Source: Curtanaerobium respiraculi
GTDB lineage: Bacteria > Actinomycetota > Coriobacteriia > Coriobacteriales > Eggerthellaceae
Length of the DNA stretch: 64,000 nucleotides
NCBI RefSeq assembly: GCF_024609215.1
Contig: NZ_JANIPD030000023.1
Span: 62,001-126,000, forward strand
Direction: 5' to 3'
Shown: positions 1 to 7,848 of the stretch, piece after piece
Position numbering within the stretch: position 1 is the stretch's first letter
Layout: the number at the start of each line of letters is the position of its first letter
The notes under the pieces: model-generated
Databases searched by the model: none
Told to the model about the DNA's origin: nothing
What the model saw: only the letters and a program-made list of their open reading frames with translations
Position numbers and translations under genes: made by a program

Positions 1-71
1 CCTATTTTCGCGAATTCGCGCAATGCATACGATGAATTGGACAAAATCACTAGAAAGAGGAGTCATCGCCA

Positions 72-1433
72 ATGGGTATCAGCAATTCGGTGAAGAGCTA
101 CGGGCTTTCCAAGCTCTTCGATTACGTGGAGAAAGAGCCCGCCCACAACATGGGCAAAGTGATGGAATTCATCGACAAGATCACGCCGGGGGATGTCATG
201 GCCACCCAGCGCGCCGCCGCGCGCCGCGTCACCGCCGACCCCGGCAACGTGTGGAACGGCATGATCTGCGACCTGTTCCGGGACATCGACCCCTTCGTGC
301 TGAAGCAGGCGTTCCAGAACTTCGTCATCAACGGCAGCCTGAACGGCTGGGCCCAGCAGGAGAAGATGCGCAAGCAGTACGGCTGCAACATCCCCTGGGC
401 GATCCTCCTCGACCCCACGAGCGCCTGCAATCTGCATTGCACGGGCTGCTGGGCGGCGGAGTACGGCAACAAGCTGAACCTGACCTTCGACGAAATCGAC
501 AGCATCATCGAGCAGGGCAAGGAGCTGGGCTGCTACATCTACATCTACACGGGCGGCGAGCCGCTGGTCCGCAAGAAGGACCTGATCGCACTCGCGAACA
601 AGCACAACGACTGCGAGTTCCTCTGCTTCACCAACGCCACGCTCATCGATGACGATTTCTGCAAGGAGATGCTGCGCGTGGGCAACTTCATGCCCATCCC
701 CAGCGTCGAGGGCTTCGAGGCCAGCACCGACTTCCGCCGTGGCGAGGGCACCTACGAGAAGGTGACCAACGCCATGAAGCTGATGAGGAAGTACAATCTG
801 GCGTACGGCGTCAGCTGCTGCTACACCAGCAAGAACGTTGACGTCATCGGCAGCGAGGAGTACTTCGACTGGATGATCGGCATGGGCGTCAAATTCGCCT
901 GGTTCTTCAGCTACATGCCCGTGGGCGCCGGAGCCGACACGTCGCTGATCACGCGGGCCGACCAACGCGAGTGGATGTACAACCAGGTCCGCAAGTTCCG
1001 CAAGTCCAAGCCCATCTTCACGCTCGACTTTATGGACGACGGAGAGTACGTGGGCGGCTGCATCGCCGGCGGCAGGCGCTACCTGCACATCAACGCCAAC
1101 GGCGACATGGACCCATGCGTGTTCATCCACTACAGCGACACCAACATCCGCGAGCACACCCTGCTCGAGGGCCTGCAGCGCCCCATGTTCATGGCCTATC
1201 ACGACAACCAGCCCTTCAACGAGAACATGCTGCGCCCCTGCCCCGTGCTGGACAACCCGGGCCGCCTGACGCAGATGGTGGAGGACACCGGCGCCCACAG
1301 CACCGAGGTCCTCGTGCCCGAGGACGTGCGCGACTATTCCGCGCGCACGGTCGAGGCGGCCAAGGAATGGAAGCCGCGCGCCGACCGTCTGTGGGCGAGC
1401 AAGTACCACAACCCGGCATTGCTGGTGAAGTAA
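72..1433 (+). CDS. Radical SAM protein with CX3CX2C cluster motif
   Basis: A 453-residue radical SAM enzyme. The cluster-binding motif CNLHCTGC lies at residues 119-126, preceded by about 110 residues of helical N-terminal extension. A glycine motif (YTGGEP) follows about 30 residues later, as expected for the SAM-binding fold. The C-terminal part has Cys residues around GGCIAGGRR and DMDPCVF, resembling the SPASM/twitch extensions that hold auxiliary Fe-S clusters. The ATG is preceded by GAGGAG nine bases upstream. It stands alone and ends in a strong terminator. The substrate is unknown; peptide maturation or an anaerobic modification role would be guesses. Confidence 0.85.
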   Translation: MGISNSVKSYGLSKLFDYVEKEPAHNMGKVMEFIDKITPGDVMATQRAAARRVTADPGNVWNGMICDLFRDIDPFVLKQAFQNFVINGSLNGWAQQEKMRKQYGCNIPWAILLDPTSACNLHCTGCWAAEYGNKLNLTFDEIDSIIEQGKELGCYIYIYTGGEPLVRKKDLIALANKHNDCEFLCFTNATLIDDDFCKEMLRVGNFMPIPSVEGFEASTDFRRGEGTYEKVTNAMKLMRKYNLAYGVSCCYTSKNVDVIGSEEYFDWMIGMGVKFAWFFSYMPVGAGADTSLITRADQREWMYNQVRKFRKSKPIFTLDFMDDGEYVGGCIAGGRRYLHINANGDMDPCVFIHYSDTNIREHTLLEGLQRPMFMAYHDNQPFNENMLRPCPVLDNPGRLTQMVEDTGAHSTEVLVPEDVRDYSARTVEAAKEWKPRADRLWASKYHNPALLVK

Positions 1434-1457
1434 CCGACGGCGGCAAAGGCATGCGAA

Positions 1458-1488
1458 GAGGGCTCGGATCGCTCCGAGCCCTCTTTTT
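1458..1488 (+). terminator. Rho-independent terminator of radical SAM gene
   Basis: A perfect 11-bp stem (GAGGGCTCGGA / TCCGAGCCCTC) with a TCGC loop is followed by five T residues. It lies 25 bases after the stop codon of the radical SAM gene. Confidence 0.9.
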
Positions 1489-1560
1489 ACCAGGGTTCCC
1501 TACTCTTGGATTTCGTACAGAAAGCGGAAAGACTCTCAATCCCGCTTGCCCCATCTCCCA

Positions 1561-1597
1561 TTGCCAAAACATCACCATATCTGGTAATATTTTGGCA
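1561..1597 (+). promoter_or_regulatory. abiEi promoter with nested palindromic operator; leaderless start
   Basis: A -35-like TTGCCA (1561-1566), an 18-bp spacer and a -10-like TAATAT (1585-1590) put the transcription start at or next to the ATG at 1597, so the mRNA is probably leaderless. Two inverted repeats share one centre (1579.5): TGCCAAAA/TTTTGGCA (1562-1569, 1590-1597) and ACCA/TGGT (1574-1577, 1582-1585). They cover the whole core promoter. AbiEi-type antitoxins are known to repress their own promoter by binding inverted repeats, so this is the likely autoregulatory operator. Confidence 0.65.
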
Positions 1598-2160
1598 TGA
1601 CGCATTACGAGACCATATACGAGACGGCAGCCGACAACTACGGCATCGTAACCGCTGCGCAGGCAAGGGGCATGGGCATCTCCTACAAGGAAATGAACGC
1701 ACTCGCTTCGCGCGGCATGATCGAGCGCCGCGGACACGGCGTTTACAAGCTCACGCACTGGGTGCCCACCCCCAACGACCACTACGCCGAGGCGGTGGCG
1801 CTCGTGGGCCCGGGCGCGTACCTGTGGGGCGACGCCGTGCTCGCTATGCACGGGCTCGCATTCGTGAACCCACGTTCGCTCACGATCGCGAGCCCCAGGC
1901 GCGTGCGCCGGGAGCTGCCGCCTTGGGTAAGGGTCGTTCCCGGCGTGGACGGCGAGGCGGTTTCTTACGAGGGCATCCCCAGCCAAAGCATCCCCGACGC
2001 CATCAGGGCATGCAGGGGTAGGGTGATGCCCGACCGTCTCGAACAGGCCGTCTGCGACGCGAGGCGGGAAGGCCTCATCACTCAGGAAGAAGCGGGCGAA
2101 TTGCTGAATGAGGCGGGAGATGGCTGGAAGCAAGAGGCCGAACAGCAGGCGCAACCTTGA
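1597..2160 (+). CDS. AbiEi-type antitoxin (type IV toxin-antitoxin system)
   Basis: A 187-residue protein with an N-terminal winged-helix region (about residues 1-50, including GIVTAAQARGMGISYKEMNAL) followed by the AbiEi antitoxin domain with the DAVLAMHGLAF-type core. In AbiE systems this protein represses the operon and counteracts the AbiEii nucleotidyltransferase toxin without direct binding. It overlaps the downstream toxin remnant by about 50 bases, the usual abiE arrangement. The start is fixed by the -10 element immediately upstream, leaving almost no leader. Since the partner toxin is damaged, it may now act only as an autorepressor. Confidence 0.85.
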   Translation: MTHYETIYETAADNYGIVTAAQARGMGISYKEMNALASRGMIERRGHGVYKLTHWVPTPNDHYAEAVALVGPGAYLWGDAVLAMHGLAFVNPRSLTIASPRRVRRELPPWVRVVPGVDGEAVSYEGIPSQSIPDAIRACRGRVMPDRLEQAVCDARREGLITQEEAGELLNEAGDGWKQEAEQQAQP

Positions 2161-2509
2161 CATAGCCATCAACAGGCTCGCATCCGCCGGCGGGGACCCG
2201 CTGCGACTCCGAACCGCACTTGCGAACACCGTCGTAGGCCAGATGTTGCCCGAGGGGACGGTGAAAGGAGGGAGCACCCTTAAGATTGGCTGGGAGGGCT
2301 TCACCGGCGCGCTCGTCCGCAGGGAGCCGGCCAAGCCGAAGGGAATCCCCGGCGAGTACGTAATGCAGCCCTACGAGGTCAAGCTTTCCTACAACGAGAA
2401 GCCGTGGTGCACCGTTCCGCTCGAGATCGGCCACGATAAGATCGGGGGTGCCGGGAAGGTGGAATGGGCGAATGACCTGATACGTCTCATTAATGAATCC
2501 GAAGGCTAA
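2108..2509 (+). pseudogene. Degenerate AbiEii-type nucleotidyltransferase toxin
   Basis: A 133-codon frame that retains the start of an AbiEii toxin (VVGQMLPEGTVKGGSTLK) and a later block (GEYVMQPYEVKLSYNEKPWCTVPLEIGHDKIG). Family members are usually 230-300 residues. They carry a segment between these blocks with the catalytic Asp-x-Asp of the nucleotidyltransferase (T-R-x-T-x-D-x-D type). Here STLKI runs directly into GWEGFTG, so that segment is missing, and the C-terminal half ends early. It is therefore very likely inactive. The start could also be the ATG at 2120. The comparison with intact members is from memory of the family. Confidence 0.7.
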
Positions 2510-2590
2510 TCGCCGGGGAGCACCAGCGCCGAAAGCGGTAAGTGCTTTCATGCGGATTCGCTGCCGATCCATGTATCGCCTTCCCCTGCT

Positions 2591-2726
2591 TTACCAGATG
2601 GGCTTCTTGCCCGGCACGATGCTGGCAGATTTCGACTTGGCAGGGATCTTCATGGTCATGTACATGTTGTAGGCCTGCACAGCGGATCACACGATGCCCA
2701 TGATGTAGAACCACGGCCGGTCGAAG
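2591..2726 (-). pseudogene. Remnant C-terminus of an unidentified membrane protein
   Basis: Read on the minus strand, this stretch gives PWFYIMGIV, an in-frame TGA, then SAVQAYNMYMTMKIPAKS and a terminal GKKPIW before a stop. The hydrophobic segment followed by a basic tail looks like the end of a membrane protein interrupted by a stop codon. No start or upstream portion is visible; the sequence beyond it does not continue sensibly. The parent family was not recognised. Confidence 0.35.
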
Positions 2727-2825
2727 GGCTGCCTCGGAAAGCAGCGGAACCCCGCTTCGTCGGAGCGCCCGATTTTACACGGCGGCGGCACTGCGGCGAC
2801 AACGGCCCGCAGGCGCCAGACTGAT

Positions 2826-3128
2826 TTATCCCCGCGCGAGCTTGAAGTCGCCCGCATGGTGGCGACGGGCCTGACGAACGCCGAAATTGCCGCATCGCTG
2901 CACCTTTCGCAGAACACCGTGAAGAATCACATCGCCCGCATCTTCGACAAGATGAGCGTGAACAACCGCGCGGAGCTCACCCGCAAGACCATCGACCTAA
3001 GGCACCGATGGACCGTACGGCAGCGCTATGAAGCCAATCTCGTCGTTCCCGGGTTGGTAGCGATAAACGATAACGAACGACGACACGGGGAACTTCCGCA
3101 AGCCACCGCCAAATTGACGAACGAGTGA
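2826..3128 (+). pseudogene. LuxR-family HTH fragment
   Basis: The frame contains a near-complete GerE/LuxR DNA-binding domain: LSPRELEVARMVATGLTNAEIA, then LHLSQNTVKNHIARIFDKM and NRAEL. Nothing resembling a LuxR sensor or receiver domain precedes it, and no start codon with a ribosome site is in a sensible place. After the HTH the frame runs on over the antisense of the neighbouring toxin gene until a TGA at 3126. It is most likely the surviving 3' end of an Eggerthellaceae-type LuxR regulator left by a deletion or recombination event. Together with the flanking remnants it marks a decay zone from 2510 to 3000. Confidence 0.65.
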
Positions 3129-3266
3129 CTCTCTCACCTGTTCAGACCCGATTTCGGGAAATTCCTCGATGGTGGCGAGCACTCCGTCGAGCTCAGAAAG
3201 AACCTTCTCTGAGTAGATTGCGCTCACGTCGTTGATGAACCGTTCGGAGTAGCGGACCCTAGGCAT
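2997..3266 (-). CDS. RelE/ParE-family toxin
   Basis: An 89-residue small basic protein with the RelE/ParE fold signature: RYSERFINDVSAIY near the N-terminus, EEFPEIGSE in the middle, and a C-terminal VIVYRYQPGNDEIGFIAL strand pair. Toxins of this superfamily act on ribosome-bound mRNA (RelE) or on gyrase (ParE); the sequence alone does not decide which. The ATG at 3266 is chosen because it overlaps the antitoxin stop by eight bases, typical coupling in such modules; a longer reading would start inside the antitoxin gene. It is transcribed after the antitoxin on the minus strand. Confidence 0.8.
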   Translation of the reverse strand: MPRVRYSERFINDVSAIYSEKVLSELDGVLATIEEFPEIGSEQVRESLVRQFGGGLRKFPVSSFVIVYRYQPGNDEIGFIALPYGPSVP

Positions 3267-3546
3267 TGGCTCTGCGCTCTTTCGCCTGGGCAAACATCTC
3301 TTCCCGTGAAGTAGCATAGCGGCCGGATTTCAGGTCTGACACGCCCTGAGCGACAGCAGCGGTTACGTACGCCTCGTACGCCGCATCCGCGCGCTCCCGT
3401 TTAATCAACTCGTCAAGCTCCCGCTCGCTAGTAAAGATATAGGCGCCTCTTCCGTTTTCGGTGATATGCACGATGCCCCGGTCGGCCTCCGCCTTGACCG
3501 ACTTCAAGTCCTTGGACAAAGCCGTAAGTGGATAAATCGCTTCCAT
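3259..3546 (-). CDS. Phd/YefM-type antitoxin
   Basis: A 95-residue protein starting MEAIYPLTALSKDLKSVKAEA and continuing PVHITENGRGAY-like (IVHITENGRGAYIFTSERELDEL), the DNA-binding and dimerisation part of Phd/YefM antitoxins. The C-terminal third is a charged helix expected to wrap the toxin. An AGGGGAGA ribosome site precedes the ATG. It is first in the two-gene unit and overlaps the toxin start, so the pair is probably autoregulated by the complex. The annotation as antitoxin rests on both its own motif and its neighbour. Confidence 0.8.
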   Translation of the reverse strand: MEAIYPLTALSKDLKSVKAEADRGIVHITENGRGAYIFTSERELDELIKRERADAAYEAYVTAAVAQGVSDLKSGRYATSREEMFAQAKERRANA

Positions 3547-3792
3547 GCTCTCCCCTTTTACACAACTATCAGATTATTTTCGGATTATACACCGATTTGC
3601 TGGCCAACGTCTTAAAGCCGCACGGCACCATCCGGCGAAAACACCCCACGCGGCTCTAGCGCCGGCAAACTCCCTCAGGCGGCTGCTACAAGGCCTCCGC
3701 AAGGCAAGGCATCGGGGATTTGCGCCATGGGAATGCCGAATACCCCATGAGCACATAATCCCAACCTTCGGGCATGGAAAGACATCCTGATA

Positions 3793-3812
3793 ACCGCCAA
3801 TGGCGGTATAAT
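3793..3812 (+). promoter_or_regulatory. fic promoter -10 with adjoining inverted repeat
   Basis: A perfect TATAAT (3807-3812) directly follows the inverted repeat ACCGCC-AAT-GGCGGT (3793-3807). No clear -35 was seen. The -10 position rules out translation starts at 3811 or 3814 and supports the start at 3838. The repeat could be a repressor site, for instance for the C-terminal HTH of the Fic protein or the downstream antidote. Confidence 0.5.
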
Positions 3813-3837
3813 GATGGCGGCAATGAAAGGACGTCCC

Positions 3838-4794
3838 ATGGCATACGAGCCGCCGTTCCGGCGCAACGACGCGATCGACTCGCTCTGCATGGAGATCGCA
3901 GAGCTCGTAGGCATGCTCTCCCCGCAGGCGCCGCTGGCGAAAAGCCCCACCCTGCATCGGAAGCTCAGGATAAAATCGATCCACTCCTCCCTCGTGATCG
4001 AAGGCAACAAGCTCGACGAGAGAACCGTCACCGCCATCCTCGACGGCAAGCGCGTCCTGGGCGACAGCCGCGACATCCTGGAGGTCGAGAACGCCGCGCG
4101 CGCCTACGGCCTCATCCCCGAGCTGGACCCCTGCTCCATAGACGACCTGCTGAGAGCCCATCGCACGATGATGGAGGGCCTGGTCCCCGAAGCAGGCCGC
4201 TTCCGCAGCGGAAACGTCGGCGTGTTCGACGGGGACGTCCTCATACACGCTGGCACTCCCGCAGCGTACGTCCCCGAGGTAATGGCGGACATCTTCGGCT
4301 GGCTCAAAGGCACGAGCACGCATCCTCTTCTCGCATCGTGCATCTTCCATTTCGAGTTCGAGTTCTGCCATCCCTTCTCCGACGGCAACGGGAGGACGGG
4401 AAGGCTGTGGCACACGCTGCTCCTGTCGAAATGGAGACCCGTGCTCGCTTGGCTGCCCATCGAGAGCACCATCAGGCAACGACAGGCGGGCTACTACGGG
4501 GCGCTCGCGGATTCGGACGCGACGGGTTCGAGTGAGCTGTTCGTCCAGTTCATGCTGGAGGCGATACGCGACTCGATCCTGCCGTTCTCAAGACCCGCAA
4601 GCGAGAAGGAGCTGAGCCGCTCCAAGGCGCTCGAATTCTTCAGGGAGCACGGCGATGGCAACATCTCCCAGCTCGCGGAAAGCCTCGGATGCTCGAAGCG
4701 AAGCGCCGAGCGCATTGTCGCAGAGCTGAAGGAGGAGGGCGCGCGCTCGAGGCAAGGAAGCGCCAGGTCCGGCATCTGGATCGTCGCGGATTAG
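3838..4794 (+). CDS. Fic-domain protein (AMPylase-type) with C-terminal HTH
   Basis: A 318-residue Fic protein. The complete catalytic motif HPFSDGNGRTGR lies at about residues 178-189; its His is the catalytic base and the Asn/Arg bind the nucleotide. An inhibitory motif of the S-x-x-x-E-G type (SLVIEGN) is near residues 51-57, placing it in the class with an intramolecular N-terminal inhibitory helix. The last about 60 residues form a winged helix (NISQLAESLGCSKRSAERIVAEL), suggesting DNA binding or autoregulation. The start at 3838 has AAAGGACG at correct spacing. Fic proteins typically transfer AMP to target hydroxyls; the target is unknown. The antidote-like gene begins 15 bases downstream. 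Confidence 0.9.
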   Translation: MAYEPPFRRNDAIDSLCMEIAELVGMLSPQAPLAKSPTLHRKLRIKSIHSSLVIEGNKLDERTVTAILDGKRVLGDSRDILEVENAARAYGLIPELDPCSIDDLLRAHRTMMEGLVPEAGRFRSGNVGVFDGDVLIHAGTPAAYVPEVMADIFGWLKGTSTHPLLASCIFHFEFEFCHPFSDGNGRTGRLWHTLLLSKWRPVLAWLPIESTIRQRQAGYYGALADSDATGSSELFVQFMLEAIRDSILPFSRPASEKELSRSKALEFFREHGDGNISQLAESLGCSKRSAERIVAELKEEGARSRQGSARSGIWIVAD

Positions 4795-4809
4795 GCTAGG
4801 GATCGCACC

Positions 4810-5106
4810 ATGACAGCTAACGTCAGCAAGTGGGATGCGAGCGAGTACCTCGAAACCGAGGAGGATATCGCGGAATACCTGAACGCCATCATCGAGGAGA
4901 ACGGCCCCGCCCTTCTGCAGGAAGCATTGGGGGACGTCGCCAAAACGCGCGGCATGAGCGGCATCGCCCGCGATGCCGACGTCGGCCTCCTCTACGAGAC
5001 ATACGCTTCCAACCCGAAGGAACAGGCCAGGCCGCTCGAATGGGGCGACAGCCTGGTTTGGATGGAAATCCACCAGAAGACGAGGTACCCATACGCCATC
5101 GATTAG
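4810..5106 (+). CDS. HigA-like addiction-module antidote with divergent C-terminus
   Basis: A 98-residue protein. Residues 1-57 (SKWDASEYLETEEDIAEYL, then LLQEALGDVAKTRGMSGIARDADVG) match the small XRE-type antidotes that usually follow a RelE-like killer. After the first HTH helix the sequence no longer follows the family (which continues with a recognition helix and ATV-L-KV-type end). It reads LLYETYASNPKEQARPLEWG instead. A frameshift, a recombination junction or genuine divergence could explain this. The usual killer gene is absent; the Fic gene takes that position 15 bases upstream. It may be a non-functional relic or a regulator of the Fic gene. Confidence 0.6.
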   Translation: MTANVSKWDASEYLETEEDIAEYLNAIIEENGPALLQEALGDVAKTRGMSGIARDADVGLLYETYASNPKEQARPLEWGDSLVWMEIHQKTRYPYAID

Positions 5107-5256
5107 GCTCCGGACACGCCTTTTTCCTGTAACCCACAGTTTTATGGTAGATAATCAAATCGGGCGTGAGACGAGGGGCGCCTTTCTTGGCAAGAGTGCT
5201 GCGTACCGATGCGGATGCTGTGCGCTGCCACGCCTTACGAGTACGGGGGTAGCAGC

Positions 5257-6111
5257 ATGTTAAGCAAGCCAAACATCAGCGCAAAAGACATTTTCATGTT
5301 CCTGGATATCTCGTCGACATCGATTCGCATGTACGAAAAATACCTCGAAAAACCCCCTTACGAGGTGCTCGATTCGGGATATCGCCAATACGACGCATCG
5401 AGCCTCTTTCACCTTTTCGAGCTGCGCTCCTTCTCGAAAAGCGGGATGAGCGTCCAGAACTCCACCAAGGACATCACCGCTGCATCGCTGGAGGATAAGT
5501 ACGCAAGCCTCAACAAATGCAGGACCGCCGTTTGCGATGAGATCCAACGCAACCAAGCCGTACTCGACGGACTCAACGACAAGCGGGCCCTCCTCTCCAA
5601 GATCAGCACCCTCTACAACAGCTTCGACTACGAGGTAATACCTGGCTTCTGGTTCTTGGAGTGCGAGGAAAACGGCCAAATTCTGAAGGACCCCGACGAC
5701 CGCAAGGTCATCCAGAACTGGGCGAGTCAAATCCCGCTCGTCTACCTTATCAACCATCTGAGGATGGAAGATGTTAGGGAGAACAAATGGAGCTACCGAC
5801 TCGGTCTTGGCATTTCCGATAAGGCTTCTTCGTACGTCAATCTTGCCAATAAGCACATCAGACACGTCCCAGCCCAGCTTTGCCTTGCGATGATCGTCAA
5901 AGATGTGCATTCCAAATCCTTGCGTGCTTTCGGGTATGACATACTCGACGCCCACGTGAGAACCGGCCTGGATTACCTTGCGCAGGAGAATCTGACCCTT
6001 AAGGGCGACGTGTTCAGTCGCCTCGTCGCCATCAACCTAGACGAACAGGGCGACAAGCGCACCGGCGAGTCCGAAACCGGCGACTTCTATTTCATCACCT
6101 ATCCCATCTAG
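5257..6111 (+). CDS. MerR-family transcriptional regulator
   Basis: A 284-residue regulator. The N-terminus (SAKDIFMFLDISSTSIRMYEKY, then SGYRQYDASSLFHLFELRSF) is a MerR winged HTH; a helical linker (about residues 80-125) is followed by a C-terminal effector domain of about 160 residues with aromatic positions, as in multidrug-binding MerR/GyrI-like proteins. The start at 5257 is preceded by a GGGGG-containing ribosome site. It is monocistronic and converges on the desulfurase gene 28 bases away. Base composition is a little lower in GC than neighbours. No target promoter can be assigned. Confidence 0.75.
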   Translation: MLSKPNISAKDIFMFLDISSTSIRMYEKYLEKPPYEVLDSGYRQYDASSLFHLFELRSFSKSGMSVQNSTKDITAASLEDKYASLNKCRTAVCDEIQRNQAVLDGLNDKRALLSKISTLYNSFDYEVIPGFWFLECEENGQILKDPDDRKVIQNWASQIPLVYLINHLRMEDVRENKWSYRLGLGISDKASSYVNLANKHIRHVPAQLCLAMIVKDVHSKSLRAFGYDILDAHVRTGLDYLAQENLTLKGDVFSRLVAINLDEQGDKRTGESETGDFYFITYPI

Positions 6112-6139
6112 GATAGAGGCGGCCACAGAGAGCGGGACC

Positions 6140-7378
6140 TCAGCGCCCCTTCATCTTGGCGTTGGTGATTCGCGAATAGACGCGGTCCAAACGGTCGAGG
6201 AAGTAATCCACGTCTTCGATGGTGTTGTAGGGCGCAAGGCTTACACGACACGTTGCGCTTGCTCCGAGGAAGGCGAGGAGCGGTTGGGCGCAATGCGTTC
6301 CCGCACGCAGCGTCACTCCTTCCATGTCGAGATAGCCGGCAACCGTCAGCGGGCTTTGCCCGGCTATGTTGAACGAGATGATGCCTCCCTTGTCAGGGAC
6401 TGCATCCCTCGCGCCGTAGATGACCATCTTGGGCATGTCCCGCATCCCGTCGAGCAGACGCTTGGTGAGCTCTCGCTCATGCGCAACGATGCGGTCCTGG
6501 CCCAAGCACTCCAGATAATCGAGCGCGGCGGCGAATGCATAGGCCCCCGCAGGATCCTGGGTGCCGCCCTCGAAGCGCATCGGTGGCTTCTCGAAGAGCG
6601 CCCTGCGCTCGGTCACGCCGATGACCGTCTCGCCCCCGCGCAGGAACGGCGGCATCTGGTCGAGCAGGTCATAACGCCCCCAAAGCACGCCGATTCCGTT
6701 AGGGCCGAACGCCTTGTGCGCCGAGAAAGCTGCGAAGTCGGCACCGCACTCGGAAACGTCGATGCCCCGATGCAAAAGCCCCTGGGCGCAATCGACAACG
6801 AGGTATGCCCCGACCTCGTGCGCACGGTCGGCGAGCTTTCGGATTGGAAGCTCCATGCCCAAAACGTTGCCTACCTGAGCGCATGCAACGAGCTTGGTTC
6901 GCGAATCTATCTTGGATTCGATCTCCGAGTCCGGTAGACGCCCGTCGTCGTCGCATAAAATGTAAACGAGGTGGGCGCCTGTCTGTTTGCACAGGTGTTG
7001 CCAGGGGAGCAGGTTGCTGTGATGCTCCGATATGGGAATCGCCACTGTATCGCCAGGTTCAACTACGGAAGGGGCGAACGCCAACGCAACCATGTTGAGC
7101 GCCTCGGTGGCATTACGGCAAAATACGACCTCGTCTTTGCGGGCATGGATATGATCTGCCATCACCTGACGCGAAAACTCGAAAGCATCGGTCGCTGCCT
7201 TCGAGAGCACGTATGTTCCCCGGTGGGGGTTGGCGTTGTGCTCCGTATACCATTCCGTCATGGCCTCGATGACGCATCTCGGCTTCTGAGTGGTTGCGGC
7301 GTTGTCGAGATAGACGAATGAGCGGCCCTCCGCCCGCAGATGTGTTATCAGGGGGAAATCTGCCGTAATGTCAAACAC
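6140..7378 (-). CDS. SufS-like cysteine desulfurase (class V aminotransferase)
   Basis: A 412-residue group II desulfurase. The PLP-binding Lys is in SAHKAFGPNGIG (about K222), and the persulfide-forming Cys is in RAGTHCAQP (about C363), positions close to those of E. coli SufS. It releases sulfur from cysteine for Fe-S or other sulfur-cofactor synthesis. A GTG start at 7378 is chosen because AGGAG lies seven bases upstream. It is last in the operon behind ferredoxin, AOR and the 127-residue protein, and no SufBCD or SufU is present. That suggests a dedicated sulfur supply for AOR clusters or tungstopterin dithiolene, which is an inference. Confidence 0.85.
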   Translation of the reverse strand: MFDITADFPLITHLRAEGRSFVYLDNAATTQKPRCVIEAMTEWYTEHNANPHRGTYVLSKAATDAFEFSRQVMADHIHARKDEVVFCRNATEALNMVALAFAPSVVEPGDTVAIPISEHHSNLLPWQHLCKQTGAHLVYILCDDDGRLPDSEIESKIDSRTKLVACAQVGNVLGMELPIRKLADRAHEVGAYLVVDCAQGLLHRGIDVSECGADFAAFSAHKAFGPNGIGVLWGRYDLLDQMPPFLRGGETVIGVTERRALFEKPPMRFEGGTQDPAGAYAFAAALDYLECLGQDRIVAHERELTKRLLDGMRDMPKMVIYGARDAVPDKGGIISFNIAGQSPLTVAGYLDMEGVTLRAGTHCAQPLLAFLGASATCRVSLAPYNTIEDVDYFLDRLDRVYSRITNAKMKGR

Positions 7379-7462
7379 GGAATCACTCCTATTTCGTATA
7401 CCATGCCTCAAATGGGCGCAGAGAGCGCAGGCGACTCCCCAATCCGCCTGCGCTCTCGAGCT

Positions 7463-7846
7463 TCAGCGCCCGTCGTCCTCTTCCAGGACTTCGTAGTACT
7501 GGTTCATCCTGGAGTTGAGGATGACGCGGATGATGTCCATCTTCTCCGACATGGAAACCTCTTGCTTGAAAACCTTATCGAGCAGCTTGGAAAGCTCCTC
7601 ATCGCCAACGACCTCGCACAGCCATTTCGTCACCTCGCCGCCGTTGAGCGACCTCACGCCCCCGGTCGGGTCTTTGGGGTTGCGCAGCGACACGCGCGTG
7701 GCGAACTCGTTCATGCTGTAGCACTGATCGACGACAACCCCGCGATGGTAGCCTTGCGAGAGCACCTCGAAACGCTCGTCCCAGGTCAAATCGCGCGTGA
7801 AGCGTGACGCCTCTTCTTTCGTGGGGTATTCCATGCGATAGTTCAT
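7463..7846 (-). CDS. Hypothetical protein in AOR operon
   Basis: A 127-residue acidic, soluble protein not recognised from any family. It is helix-rich, has a single Cys pair spaced far apart, no signal peptide and no membrane segment. It begins two bases after the AOR stop codon and precedes the desulfurase by 84 bases, so it is almost certainly co-transcribed. A small accessory subunit or a chaperone for AOR maturation would fit the position, but nothing in the sequence shows this. Confidence 0.6.
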   Translation of the reverse strand: MNYRMEYPTKEEASRFTRDLTWDERFEVLSQGYHRGVVVDQCYSMNEFATRVSLRNPKDPTGGVRSLNGGEVTKWLCEVVGDEELSKLLDKVFKQEVSMSEKMDIIRVILNSRMNQYYEVLEEDDGR

Positions 7847-7848
7847 CG

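Noticed and set aside
63-1409. Long open frame antisense to the radical SAM gene
   Set aside because: Frames of this kind are common in high-GC DNA because third positions are G/C; it has no ribosome site or recognisable motif, and the sense strand has a clear radical SAM protein.
7411-7411. TTG start for the SufS-like gene
   Set aside because: It adds 11 codons with no ribosome site; the GTG at 7378 has AGGAG at good spacing.
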